Assembly (NCBI GenBank): GCA_028278625.1
Contig: JANQDY010000006.1
Coordinates: 26,355-90,354, forward strand
Reading direction: 5' to 3'
Source: Thermodesulfobacteriota bacterium
GTDB lineage: Bacteria > Desulfobacterota > DSM-4660 > Desulfatiglandales > Desulfatiglandaceae
Length of the DNA: 64,000 nt
In this document: piece by piece, positions 1-8,600 of the stretch
Numbering within the stretch: the first letter of the stretch is position 1
How the letters are laid out: each line of letters opens with the position of its first letter
Program-made: the position numbers and the translations under genes
Notes under the pieces: generated by a model
The model's database searches: none
Told to the model about the DNA's origin: nothing
Seen by the model: the letters and a program-made list of their open reading frames with translations, nothing else

Positions 1-45
1 TCACACTGAAACAGATTGGGGAAAGCCTGTCGGAGACGAAATTTG

Positions 46-390
46 GTGACCCAAGACATCTTCTATCCTAAACGGGGCGATGTGATAAAGGTGAATTTTG
101 ACCCGGTCAAAGGCCACGAACAAGGCGGATATCGTCCTGCCCTCGTTCTCTCCGCCGATGAATACAACCGAATTGTGGGGCTTGCCATCGTGGCACCGAT
201 CACCCTTCACGTAAAGGGCTATCCATTCGAAGTGCAAATTCCCCAAGGTCACAAGGTCAGCGGCGTTATTCTTGCCGATCATGTGAAATGCATCGCTTGG
301 AAAGAAAGAGGCGTCACCCATTTTGACAAACTTCCTCTACAAGTCCTGGAGGAGGTTCAGGAAAGGCTCGGTCCGCTACTTTTTCCATAA
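46..390 (+). CDS. mazF: MazF/PemK-family toxin endoribonuclease
   Basis: This 114-residue protein has the length and motifs of MazF/PemK, which cut mRNA at short sites and stop growth unless bound by an antitoxin. Near the N-terminus it shows the family pattern RGDVIKVNFDP followed by GHEQGGYRPALVLS. The arginine-proline pair there contributes to the active groove in known MazF proteins. The frame is open from TTG at 16, but GTG at 46 (or TTG at 43) is preferred because GGAG at 32-35 is correctly spaced and the shorter product matches the family. A reading frame ending in TGA at 7-9 at the window edge is probably the end of the cognate MazE-type antitoxin, which would make this the second gene of a toxin-antitoxin pair. 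The antitoxin itself cannot be seen. Confidence 0.88.
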   Translation: MTQDIFYPKRGDVIKVNFDPVKGHEQGGYRPALVLSADEYNRIVGLAIVAPITLHVKGYPFEVQIPQGHKVSGVILADHVKCIAWKERGVTHFDKLPLQVLEEVQERLGPLLFP

Positions 391-472
391 CAGCCGTTGG
401 ACATTTCAATATATCGCACGCTTTCATACTTCCTATGTTTATTAATGGACGATCAGGGTTTCTGGAAGGCCA

Positions 473-1483
473 ATGATAAGCATGCTGAGAATCCCGGGAT
501 TTCTTAAAAGCGCCTTGCTTCTGCTAATGGCTTTCTCCTTTGCCGGTTGCGCCCATCGGGATGGCACATCCCCAGGAATTTCGACGGCCCTCTATTCGGC
601 GACCAACGAAGATGGCTCCCTTGAGGCCCGCTTTGCCCCTGCCTTTATGATCCGTGGTTTTGAGGATCATCAAAACAGAATCGGTACGCCAACTGCCACA
701 TACAACACCGACGGCACGGAGCGTATCCATGTGGATACCGGCAAACCGGCCGTTTACTGGATGCGCCGGGAGTTTAAAACGTCAAAGGGAAGCTACATAA
801 ATCTCATCTATCGCATCCATTTCCCAGAGGTCCCTCTAAGCCTGGTACCCTTCTATCTGACCGCCGGCAAAAATGTGGGATTGCTCTTTATCGTCACATT
901 GGACCGGCAAAATCGCCCGCTGCTTTTCACCACTTCCGGCACCTGCGGATGCTACGCGGTGATCATTCCCACCAATCATCTAAACGAAGATGCCTTTCCG
1001 AAAACATGGGACCAGGACAAGTCAATTGATATCTATGGCGAAACCCTGCCCTCTTTGCTCGATTTCCATGGTGTTGACATCCCGAAACTGGTGGTGCACA
1101 TAAGACCGGATGTGCATCGGGTGATGGATCTCCAAGTGGTGAACGGGACATCAAAACCCGGCCCGGATTTTCAAAACACCGTCAAGATGCCGCTTCTGAA
1201 AATGGCGGATCTTACGAAAATCCCGGCCGGCATGGGACGGACCACCAGCTTCTACTATGATAATTGGCCTTACAAGGGGCTGGTGAAAGACTCCTTCAAG
1301 CCCTGGGAGAGCCTTTTCATGAGTCTCATCAGCCTCGATTTCTTTGTGGGCACGGACAAAATCTACGGCAACGGCGAGGTGACCGGCACCCGATTCTATA
1401 CCAGCTTAAAGCCCTGGAACAGGGAGGCCAGCGATATGTGGCACTTTGAACGGTTTTTGAGGTTTAACGGGTGGGATCTTTAG
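473..1483 (+). CDS. Predicted lipoprotein of unknown function
   Basis: A 336-residue protein begins with a lipoprotein signal: a basic N-terminus, a hydrophobic stretch LLLLMAFSFAGC, and a cysteine at about residue 26 suited to lipid attachment. GGAAGG at 464-469 supports ATG 473. The mature part has no motif I recognise. It contains a CGCY segment and several aromatic-rich stretches, and ends in FNGWDL. I cannot assign a function beyond a likely membrane-anchored, periplasm-facing protein. The last codons overlap a 30-bp sequence that recurs at 3231-3260, where it again encodes LRFNGWDL followed by a stop. This suggests that a second copy of this gene, or its end, once lay there. Confidence 0.7.
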   Translation: MISMLRIPGFLKSALLLLMAFSFAGCAHRDGTSPGISTALYSATNEDGSLEARFAPAFMIRGFEDHQNRIGTPTATYNTDGTERIHVDTGKPAVYWMRREFKTSKGSYINLIYRIHFPEVPLSLVPFYLTAGKNVGLLFIVTLDRQNRPLLFTTSGTCGCYAVIIPTNHLNEDAFPKTWDQDKSIDIYGETLPSLLDFHGVDIPKLVVHIRPDVHRVMDLQVVNGTSKPGPDFQNTVKMPLLKMADLTKIPAGMGRTTSFYYDNWPYKGLVKDSFKPWESLFMSLISLDFFVGTDKIYGNGEVTGTRFYTSLKPWNREASDMWHFERFLRFNGWDL

Positions 1484-1485
1484 GA
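1456..1485 (+). repeat. Direct repeat, left copy (30 bp)
   Basis: This copy includes the last codons of the lipoprotein gene. It matches 3231-3260 in the same orientation at 28 of 30 positions, with differences at the fifth and sixteenth bases. Similarity continues more weakly for about 15 bases downstream. The two copies bracket the flavoprotein gene and its putative promoter. Confidence 0.85.
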
Positions 1486-1617
1486 ATCTTCCATCTCCTC
1501 TATTTGGGCGACAACACAGCCCCAAGGACATGCTGATTCACCATATCACCGGGGATCACTTTTCATCCGCTATATTTGTTGTTGAACCCCTTGACGAGCC
1601 ATTTCATCGCAATTGAA

Positions 1618-1646
1618 TTGTACGATAGGGGTATAAACTGTATAAC
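1618..1646 (+). promoter_or_regulatory. Possible sigma-70 promoter for the flavoprotein gene
   Basis: In the 334-bp gap between the lipoprotein and flavoprotein genes, TTGTAC (1618-1623) lies 17 bp upstream of TATAAC (1641-1646). The -10 box is good (5 of 6) and the -35 box is weak (3 of 6). The rest of the gap shows no convincing gene: an open frame at 1576-1809 lacks family features and a ribosome site. Confidence 0.35.
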
Positions 1647-1817
1647 CGTGAACAGGCGCGTTCATTTGTGTTTCTTGGAATCTTGGTCACCCAAAGGTAG
1701 AATTCAAATGGGAATCTACGGTTCGCCCGAAGCCTTTCCTAAACCCGAAGGTAGGGTGAAAGACGGAAAGCCGGACAAGAATTTCATAGGTGTTCCCGAG
1801 AAAGAATGAGGTCTCAA

Positions 1818-3194
1818 ATGAATATAATCGTTCTAAATGGAAGCCCCAAAGGGAAAACAAGTGCTACAATGCAGCACGTCAACTACATTCAAAAAATGTT
1901 TCCACAACACCATCTCAAGACCATTAACATTTCCCAGAACCTGCCGCGAATCGAAAAAAGTGCGTCGCTGTTTAAAGAAATCCTTGGCGACGTGAAATCA
2001 TCAGACGGTGTTCTGTGGGCGTTTCCGCTCTACTTTTTTCTGGTTCATTCAAACTATAAACGGTTTATTGAAATGATTTTCGAAAATGATGCCGAGGGCT
2101 TTTTCGAACAAAAGTACACGGCTGTGCTGACGACCTCCATTCATGTTTTTGATCACACGGCACACAACTATATGAACGCCATTTGCGATGATCTGAAAAT
2201 GAACCATGCAGGCGCGTATTCAGCCGACATGTATGACATGGTTAAAAGCGAAGAGAGGAAACGGCTCATCCTTTTTGCCGAGGGTTTTTTTGATACCATC
2301 GAAAAAAACATCGTCAAATCAATAACGTTTCAGCCGGTGTCACGGTCGGATTTTGAGTACGCACCCGTTGATCCCAAAGAGAAGTTGGATACCGGTGGCA
2401 GAAAGGTTGTCATATTGACGGATTCCAATGATCTTCAGAGCAATCTCGGGAGAATGATCGACCGATTCAGAAAATCCTTTTCAGCCGAGGTTCCGGTTTT
2501 CAATCTGAACGATGTGAAGATGAAGGGCGCCTGCTTGGGCTGCTGCCAGTGCGGGCTTGAAAACGTATGCGTATACCAGGGACAGGATGATTATATCGAT
2601 TTCTTTAATTCCACCGTAAAAACAGCCGAGATCCTTGTTTTTGCCGGAACCATCTGGGATCGGTATCTCTCCTCCAAATGGAAACAGTTTTTTGACAGGA
2701 GCTTTTTCAACGGGCATACGCCATCTCTCATGAACAAACAGATGGGATACATCATCTCAGGTCCGCTCAGACAGATACCTAACCTCAGGCAGATCCTTGA
2801 GGGTTACACCGGTTTTCAGCAGGCCAATTTGGTAGATATCGTAACGGATGAGTACGAAAACTCTGAACAAATCGATACCTTATTGCAGAACCTGGCCGGC
2901 CGTCTTGTTCAGCTGTCAGAAAAAGGCTATATCAATCCCCCCAACTTCCTGATCATCGGTGGCGCAAAAATCTTCAGGGATGATATCTGGAGCAGAATGC
3001 GATTTGTCTTTCAAGCGGACCATGCTTTTTACAAAAAACACGGCATGTATGATTTTCCCCAAAAAGATTATCGAACGCGCGCTCAAAATGCCTTGATGAT
3101 GCTTCTCACAAAGATACCCTCCTTCAAGAGAGAGTTTATCAAGCGCATGAAAAGCGAAATGATCAAACCCCACCGGAAAATACTGGGAGAATAG
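1818..3194 (+). CDS. Fused two-domain NADPH-dependent FMN reductase / iron-sulfur flavoprotein
   Basis: The 458-residue protein carries two flavodoxin-like halves. The first (about 1-185) opens with NIIVLNGSPKGKTSAT, the phosphate-binding loop of NADPH-dependent FMN reductases. The second (about 195-400) starts with KVVILTDSNDLQSNLGRM and contains cysteines at about 238, 241, 244 and 250. The spacing C-x2-C-x2-C-x5-C is the compact 4Fe-4S motif of the Isf family of anaerobes. Family knowledge suggests electron transfer between FMN and an Fe-S cluster, with an unknown partner. ATG 1818 is preferred over the in-frame ATG 1806 because GAGG at 1808-1811 sits six bases upstream of it. Ordinary Isf-like proteins are roughly half this length, so the fusion is unusual. 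The gene stands alone between direct repeats and converges on the kinase gene. Confidence 0.82.
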   Translation: MNIIVLNGSPKGKTSATMQHVNYIQKMFPQHHLKTINISQNLPRIEKSASLFKEILGDVKSSDGVLWAFPLYFFLVHSNYKRFIEMIFENDAEGFFEQKYTAVLTTSIHVFDHTAHNYMNAICDDLKMNHAGAYSADMYDMVKSEERKRLILFAEGFFDTIEKNIVKSITFQPVSRSDFEYAPVDPKEKLDTGGRKVVILTDSNDLQSNLGRMIDRFRKSFSAEVPVFNLNDVKMKGACLGCCQCGLENVCVYQGQDDYIDFFNSTVKTAEILVFAGTIWDRYLSSKWKQFFDRSFFNGHTPSLMNKQMGYIISGPLRQIPNLRQILEGYTGFQQANLVDIVTDEYENSEQIDTLLQNLAGRLVQLSEKGYINPPNFLIIGGAKIFRDDIWSRMRFVFQADHAFYKKHGMYDFPQKDYRTRAQNALMMLLTKIPSFKREFIKRMKSEMIKPHRKILGE

Positions 3195-3230
3195 ATCTCT
3201 TTGGGGCCGCTTTCAGGCGATGGAATGTCA

Positions 3231-3260
3231 TTTGCGGTTTAACGGCTGGGATCTTTAGGA
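3231..3260 (+). repeat. Direct repeat, right copy (30 bp)
   Basis: This is the second copy of the 1456-1485 element. On the plus strand it encodes the same LRFNGWDL-stop tail without any gene body upstream. On the minus strand it overlaps the last seven residues of the histidine kinase, so the kinase C-terminus appears to be built partly from the repeat. Confidence 0.85.
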
Positions 3261-5545
3261 TCCTTCCGTTTCTCATAGGGGAAAAAGACATTAAAGGATG
3301 TGCCGCCCGAATCAGCGCAATGGGCCTTGCTTTTGGAATAGGCGCAAAGATCGATATTTCCCGGACATCCGGTGTCCTCATCTTCCAGGAAACCGCACCT
3401 CTCACTGGTCATGGTGAGTTCAAAACCGTACCGTTCCCCAAACACCTTCATCCGCAACAGATCGGCCCCTTTACCGCCCGCGTTGAAATCAAAGGGATGT
3501 TTTGAGGAATAATCAATTGTCTCCTGGGTGGAGAAAAATCCCTCGAATATCCGTTTCCGGTTTTCCGGCACAATTCCCACGCCGTAATCGGTCACTTTAA
3601 GCAAGGCACCATTTCCTTTTTCTTCGGTGCATATCTCCACCCGGCCCCCGTCAGGCGTATTCTCTATGGCGTTTTTGATCAGACCGTCAACCACTTTCCT
3701 GATCACGTCTCGGGGCATGTATACGGGCTGGTGCTCCTCTAGCCGGGCGACGATATCCACCTGTCGGTGTAAATGGTCTTTTTCCATCGCAACAAGCCGT
3801 TTGGCTACGAATCGGTCCAGATTGATTCTCTCTACTTTACTCTCCCTGGGGCCGAACTCCGATTCTATGCGGTTACGCAGCCACTTTACAATCCCCCCTT
3901 CACCCGTTTTCTCCGCCACCAGCGTTTCCAGTTCGTCCATGCATTGATCGAGCATGAGGCTCAGAACAATGTAAGAACGGTATTTCGAGTCCCGCATGAT
4001 GTCTTCCACCTGATACTGAATCTCCAGAATGCGATCCAGATTTCGCTTGGCCCTGTCAAAGGTGACGGCCCACTCCTGTTCAGGGACCGCTTTCAGTTTC
4101 TTTTTCAGGATGACCAGAGATCCCAGCAGAATAGAGGTGGGGGTTTTCAATTCATGGGAGAGATGATTGATAATCCGATCCTTTGCACGGTTGAGGCTTG
4201 CCACTTCTTCATAGGCCTCGCCCAGTTTCTTTGAAACACGGGCGTTTGAAATGGAAAGGGCCACCGTGCTGGCGATCATGGTTAAAAGCTTTCGGTCTTT
4301 TTCATCAAAGCTTCCGGACTTCTTGTTGATGGCGTTGAGCAATCCAATACGCCCTTTGGTCCCCTCCAAGGGGACAACGAGGACGTTCTCGGTTTTGGAA
4401 CCGATGGCGGCATCCACCCCCCCGTGGAAATCAGGGTCGTTGGCCGTGTCCTCCACAATGGCCGGCTCCCCGGTTCGCAAAACCCGGCCCATGATCCCTT
4501 TTTCAGCCGGTTGCCGTACGGTCTTGACCTGTCGCTGGGTTTTGCTGTCATCATAGGCGGCGGCAAGAAAGGAAATCTGTTTTTGATCTTCATCCAACAG
4601 GCCCACAATGGCCCCTTCCGTATTTAAGAGCCTTTTTACCTCTTCGGCAATGTAATCCAGCCGTTCCCGCAATACCGGATATCCGGGAAGCGCGCAGCTG
4701 ATCCTAAACAGCGTTTCATTGATGCGCTCAATCCTTCGCTCTTCAGTCACATCCTGAATGATAAAGAGTTCTCCCGGGGCATCTTCCATTTGCTCGGAAC
4801 GAAGCTGTCCCCTGATAACCACATCCAGAATGCGGCCGTCTTTCGTCATGCGCCGGGTTTCAATACTCGCCTTTCCATCCCGTCTCAGGCGCTCTGCGGT
4901 TTTATTGGCTTCTCTTTCATGGCCGGGCGGAAAATATGGGATCTTTCGACCAATTAACTCTTCCAGACGCCAACCAAATACCTGGGTGAAAGCCGGATTG
5001 ATGTAGCTGACGTTTCCGGCAGAGAAGACCACCATGGGGTAGGGAACAAAATCAAAAAGATTCCGTGTGGTGCGCCTTGCCTTTCTTTTGGCCTCAAACT
5101 CCCGTTCATATCGCCGTTGGGCTTCTTTTAGTTCGTCGATGGTCTTGAATTTTTCGGTGGCATCCCGGGCGATGCCCCGAAACCCCAGCTTCCGTCCTTC
5201 ATGGTTCTTTACCAGATAAGCGGAGAGTTCAACGACTTTTCGATGGCCATCCTTGTCACGGGTCTCCCACATGAGATTTGAAAAGCCGCGGTGGGTAATC
5301 CAGACCTTGTTAAAGGCGGCATGGAATTTCCTGGCCTGGCGCGAATCCATTAGGCCCGCCAGGTTCTTATGCAAAATTTCTTCCCTGGGGTAGCCCAGGA
5401 TTCTTGGAAGGGAACTGCTGAAACCGGTCAGATTGCCGTGGCTGTCCATCTCGTAGACGCAATCGCCCGAATCTTCAATCAGTTCCGTTAATGCGTGATC
5501 TGGTCTTTCTTCCATGGAAATCCACTCTTGCGGGGAGGTTGTCAT
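3239..5545 (-). CDS. PAS-PAS-GAF sensor histidine kinase with a cysteine-rich ATPase insert
   Basis: This 768-residue kinase lacks transmembrane segments and is probably cytoplasmic. The domain order is PAS (about 20-125), PAS (about 165-275), GAF (about 285-430), a HisKA helix pair with the phosphoryl-accepting His464 in SHELKTP, and an ATP-binding domain (about 590-755) with an N box (LIKNAIENTP) and a G1 box (DYGVGI). The ATPase lid region is extended and contains cysteines 717, 727, 734 and 743 around CPGNIDLC, just before the last strand (GGTSFNVFF). Four cysteines there suggest a metal, Fe-S or disulfide switch, though this is inference. No response regulator is adjacent, so the partner is unknown. 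The C-terminus overlaps a direct repeat. The gene is divergent from kdsD. Confidence 0.9.
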   Translation of the reverse strand: MTTSPQEWISMEERPDHALTELIEDSGDCVYEMDSHGNLTGFSSSLPRILGYPREEILHKNLAGLMDSRQARKFHAAFNKVWITHRGFSNLMWETRDKDGHRKVVELSAYLVKNHEGRKLGFRGIARDATEKFKTIDELKEAQRRYEREFEAKRKARRTTRNLFDFVPYPMVVFSAGNVSYINPAFTQVFGWRLEELIGRKIPYFPPGHEREANKTAERLRRDGKASIETRRMTKDGRILDVVIRGQLRSEQMEDAPGELFIIQDVTEERRIERINETLFRISCALPGYPVLRERLDYIAEEVKRLLNTEGAIVGLLDEDQKQISFLAAAYDDSKTQRQVKTVRQPAEKGIMGRVLRTGEPAIVEDTANDPDFHGGVDAAIGSKTENVLVVPLEGTKGRIGLLNAINKKSGSFDEKDRKLLTMIASTVALSISNARVSKKLGEAYEEVASLNRAKDRIINHLSHELKTPTSILLGSLVILKKKLKAVPEQEWAVTFDRAKRNLDRILEIQYQVEDIMRDSKYRSYIVLSLMLDQCMDELETLVAEKTGEGGIVKWLRNRIESEFGPRESKVERINLDRFVAKRLVAMEKDHLHRQVDIVARLEEHQPVYMPRDVIRKVVDGLIKNAIENTPDGGRVEICTEEKGNGALLKVTDYGVGIVPENRKRIFEGFFSTQETIDYSSKHPFDFNAGGKGADLLRMKVFGERYGFELTMTSERCGFLEDEDTGCPGNIDLCAYSKSKAHCADSGGTSFNVFFPYEKRKDPKDPSR

Positions 5546-5737
5546 TGGGTTTTATTGCTCGTAAAAGGCATATCCCTTTTTCTTTTCCTATAATATATCA
5601 GTCCATAAATCGACATTTTTATTTACGCCTTGAAGCGTCACTTGCATAATGCTAAAAGAACAACCCATGAGATGGATGCCAGTCTCAACCCGGCACAGAT
5701 GATTGGCGGCAATGAACAGACTCAGGAAAAACGTGCG

Positions 5738-6727
5738 ATGCCCATGGAACAAGCCCTCATAGAACAGGCCAGGGAAGTCCTCCAGATCGAAGCCCAGAGT
5801 ATTCTGGGACTCATGGATCAAATCGGATCCTCTTTCGCGGAGGCCGTTAACCTCATTTTAAAGGCGCGCGGCCGGGTTATTCTGACCGGAATGGGAAAAT
5901 CCGGTCTGGTGGCCAGAAAGATCTCGGCGACGCTCAACAGCACGGGAACAAAATCGTTTTTTCTGCACCCCGCGGAAGCCATTCACGGTGACCTGGGCAT
6001 GGCCACGTCGGACGATATCCTCCTTGCCATCAGCAACAGCGGCCACACCGCCGAAATCAACAAGATCCTTCCGATACTCAAGCAGATGAAGGTAACGATC
6101 ATCTCTTTTACGGGAGGTTTGGACTCGCCCATGGCCCTTCACAGCGACCTGGTTATTGATGTCAGCGTGGAAAGGGAAGCCTGTCCCCTGGGACTGGCGC
6201 CCACGGCCAGCACCACCGGGGCCCTTGCAATGGGTGACGCCCTTGCGGTGGTACTGCTCAAAAGCCGTCATTTCAGCAAGAAGGACTTCAGGCGTTTTCA
6301 TCCGGGGGGAAGCCTGGGGGAAAGGCTTTCACTCAAAGTACGGGATGTCATGGTCACCGACGACCATGTCCCCATGGTTTTCCTGGGATCGGAAATCTCA
6401 AAGGCCCTGAATGAAATCAACGCCAAAAAAATGGGCGCCACCCTGGTGGTGAATGGGGATCGAATGCTGGCGGGGATTATCAGCGACGGGGATCTTAGAA
6501 GGGCATTGACACGCCATGGCGACATTAACCGGTTTAAGGTTGAAGAGATCATGAGCAGGCGCCCGAAGACCGTCGATGAAAACGCCACTTCCGCCGAAGC
6601 CATCGCTTTGATGGAACTCAGCGCCATCACCCACCTCATCATTGTTGATGCGCATCAGAGGGTCAAGGGGATGGTTCACCTCCACGACCTCCTGGGCCGG
6701 GAAGGATTCAAAATCAATGGAATATAA
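5738..6727 (+). CDS. kdsD: Arabinose-5-phosphate isomerase (KpsF/GutQ/KdsD family)
   Basis: The product (329 residues from ATG 5738) matches KdsD, which converts ribulose-5-phosphate to arabinose-5-phosphate, the first step to KDO for the lipopolysaccharide inner core. It has an N-terminal SIS sugar-isomerase domain with GMGKSGLVARKIS and the conserved HPAEAIHGDLGM segment, then two CBS domains (about 205-325) beginning at VRDVMV and VEEIMSRRP. The frame is open further upstream with ATG codons at 5672 and 5699. I prefer ATG 5738 or 5744 because family members start near MEQALIEQAREV. A perfect TATAAT lies at 5589-5594 but no good -35 box is visible. The next gene overlaps its end by 11 bp, implying translational coupling. 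Confidence 0.93.
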   Translation: MPMEQALIEQAREVLQIEAQSILGLMDQIGSSFAEAVNLILKARGRVILTGMGKSGLVARKISATLNSTGTKSFFLHPAEAIHGDLGMATSDDILLAISNSGHTAEINKILPILKQMKVTIISFTGGLDSPMALHSDLVIDVSVEREACPLGLAPTASTTGALAMGDALAVVLLKSRHFSKKDFRRFHPGGSLGERLSLKVRDVMVTDDHVPMVFLGSEISKALNEINAKKMGATLVVNGDRMLAGIISDGDLRRALTRHGDINRFKVEEIMSRRPKTVDENATSAEAIALMELSAITHLIIVDAHQRVKGMVHLHDLLGREGFKINGI

Positions 6728-7667
6728 CCATGCGCCCAGGGGGCTTGTCGTTGATCTGATCACCCCGCTCACAAACGGTGCCATTGACAAGCAGGGGCTT
6801 GGCCGCCTGCTGAGACGGGTGTCGCCCCACGCCAAAGGGGTGCTGCTGGCCAGCCCGGAACACGGAGAAGGTGAAAAGTTGGCATTGGAGCTTCGATTTC
6901 AATTGCTCGAAACAGCCCTTGATACCTTGGGCGATCGTTCCGTGGCCCTGTATGTCTGGATAACGGGAGAAGGCGAAAAAGAAACCCGGGAGGGTATCCG
7001 GGCGTTTCAGGAGCGTTTCAATGAATACCGGCCCAAAGGCGGGCTTTTCTGGGTGGACACCCCCCTTTCTTATCACAGCAACCGGGGTCTTCCGGACCAT
7101 TACCGTGAACTCTTGAGTGAAACGGGAATACCGCTCATCCTCCACAACGATCCTGATTGCATTCACACCAAAAAGGCCTTTAAGCGCCACAATATTCGAA
7201 CAGCGGTACTCAAGGAGCTGGTTCTGATTGACGGGATTACGGGGCTCATCTTTTCAGGCTCTCTGGAAAGGGCCCATCATTATCAGAGAGCCTGCCGCAC
7301 CAGGCAGCGTTTCAGAATCTACGACGGCAGTGAAAAACGATTCCTGGAGTATCCCAGTATGGCGGGCGTGGTCTCCGTTGGGGCAAATCTGGCCCCCGGG
7401 GCCTGGGAAAAGATCACTGAATCATCCATCGGACTGCATGCGCACCGTGAAGATTATCCCGACCGCCTTCAGCAGATATGGGAATTGGGAGATTATCTCA
7501 AGACCATGGCATCTCTTTATGCCCGAACGCCCCGGGCAATCATCAAACGCGTTCTGTGGGAGATGGGGGTCATTGAAACCTCGGAAACCCTCGCCCCCGG
7601 GGCAGTGGCGGAAACCTCTCTTGAATCCCTTAAAAATATAATGCGTGACTTCAAGGATTTCGCATAA
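6717..7667 (+). CDS. DHDPS/N-acetylneuraminate lyase-like protein with altered active site
   Basis: The 316-residue product has the size and strand order of the class I aldolase family that includes dihydrodipicolinate synthase. Aligned by eye with E. coli DapA, the Schiff-base lysine is kept (VLKEL, for GIKEA). The catalytic tyrosine of ILYNVP becomes histidine in ILHNDP, and the GTTGES loop becomes PEHGEG, so both threonines of the proton relay are lost. It is therefore unlikely to be DapA and may act on another keto acid or have lost lyase activity. ATG 6717 lies inside the end of kdsD, so the pair is coupled, which hints at a role near sugar or envelope metabolism. The gene converges on mlaA with a five-base gap. 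Confidence 0.75.
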   Translation: MEYNHAPRGLVVDLITPLTNGAIDKQGLGRLLRRVSPHAKGVLLASPEHGEGEKLALELRFQLLETALDTLGDRSVALYVWITGEGEKETREGIRAFQERFNEYRPKGGLFWVDTPLSYHSNRGLPDHYRELLSETGIPLILHNDPDCIHTKKAFKRHNIRTAVLKELVLIDGITGLIFSGSLERAHHYQRACRTRQRFRIYDGSEKRFLEYPSMAGVVSVGANLAPGAWEKITESSIGLHAHREDYPDRLQQIWELGDYLKTMASLYARTPRAIIKRVLWEMGVIETSETLAPGAVAETSLESLKNIMRDFKDFA

Positions 7668-7672
7668 CACTC

Positions 7673-8599
7673 TTATTTTTCAATTTGATTCAAACGATAT
7701 TGAAAATAGGCGTCCCGCATGGCCACATAGGGATCAAGGGATGCCTCTTTCAACGCCTCGTACTCGCCGATGCGAAGAGACGTCATATTGAGGATGTTAA
7801 AGGCCCGGGCGCTGAGATTGGGCACCCAGTCGTCAACAATGTAATCGAGAGGGTTGAGGTAAAGGCCGCCCACCCAGCCCACGGTATCGCGCAAGCTGCT
7901 GGCCCCCAGGAAAGGGAGGTTCAAATAGAATCCGGGTCCGATGCCGTAAAAGGCAAAGGCCTGGCCCAGATCCTCATCCTGCACCGGATAATTGAGTGCA
8001 TCCTTGGCCACGTCCTGAAAACCCATGAACCCGGCCGTTGAATTGACCATGAAACGGACCAGGATAATGCCGACACTCTCCATTTTCCCCTGCAGCAAGC
8101 TACTGACGAGCCGAATGGGCATGCTCAAATTGGTAAAAAAGTTCCGGATGGAAATGCGCATCACTTTCGGCATTATGAAATTGTACCCTTGGGCCACGGG
8201 TTTGAAGAAATAGAAGTAGGCCGCATCGTTGAACTGGAAGAAAGCGCGATTCATCGGTTCGAGGGGATCGGGAAAGAGCGTCTCCGCCGGCAGTTCATCT
8301 TCCGGCCACTCTTCCGGTTCTTCCGCCATTTCAGGAGCGGCTTTCCTCTTTGACGTCCCATTCTCATTCACAACGGTCGATCTGCCGGCATCTGTTTCCA
8401 AACGGGCCATCTGAACCAGTTCGTGACCGGCCATGTTGAGCTCCAGCGAAGCGGCCCCGGACGAATCAACCTGGTCGCCAACCGCCGCGGCCCAAGTTCT
8501 CTCCTGCCCGATTCCCCAGCAAATCACAAAAAACATCAACGCAAACCATACGCCCCTGTATTTCACCATGAATCGTGTTCTTTTAGTGGTGCGCCACAT
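7673..8599 (-). CDS. mlaA: MlaA/VacJ-family outer-membrane lipid-asymmetry protein
   Basis: MlaA sits in the outer membrane and removes misplaced phospholipids from the outer leaflet, handing them to periplasmic MlaC. The 308-residue product has the signature DPLEPMNRAFFQFND, followed by NFFTNLSMPIRLVSSLLQGK and GQAFAFYGIGPGFYLNLPFLG, with the late LNPLDYI segment. The N-terminus is hydrophobic, but the only cysteine (FVICWG) makes a poor lipobox, so lipidation is uncertain. An acidic, low-complexity linker of about 60 residues precedes the conserved part. The start codon lies one base beyond the mlaC stop, so mlaA is the last gene of the mlaE-F-D-C-A operon. Confidence 0.93.
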   Translation of the reverse strand: MWRTTKRTRFMVKYRGVWFALMFFVICWGIGQERTWAAAVGDQVDSSGAASLELNMAGHELVQMARLETDAGRSTVVNENGTSKRKAAPEMAEEPEEWPEDELPAETLFPDPLEPMNRAFFQFNDAAYFYFFKPVAQGYNFIMPKVMRISIRNFFTNLSMPIRLVSSLLQGKMESVGIILVRFMVNSTAGFMGFQDVAKDALNYPVQDEDLGQAFAFYGIGPGFYLNLPFLGASSLRDTVGWVGGLYLNPLDYIVDDWVPNLSARAFNILNMTSLRIGEYEALKEASLDPYVAMRDAYFQYRLNQIEK

Positions 8600-8600
8600 G

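Noticed and set aside
1576..1809. 77-codon plus-strand frame in the gap before the flavoprotein gene
   Set aside because: No family resemblance, no ribosome site, and it would overlap the putative promoter of the next gene.
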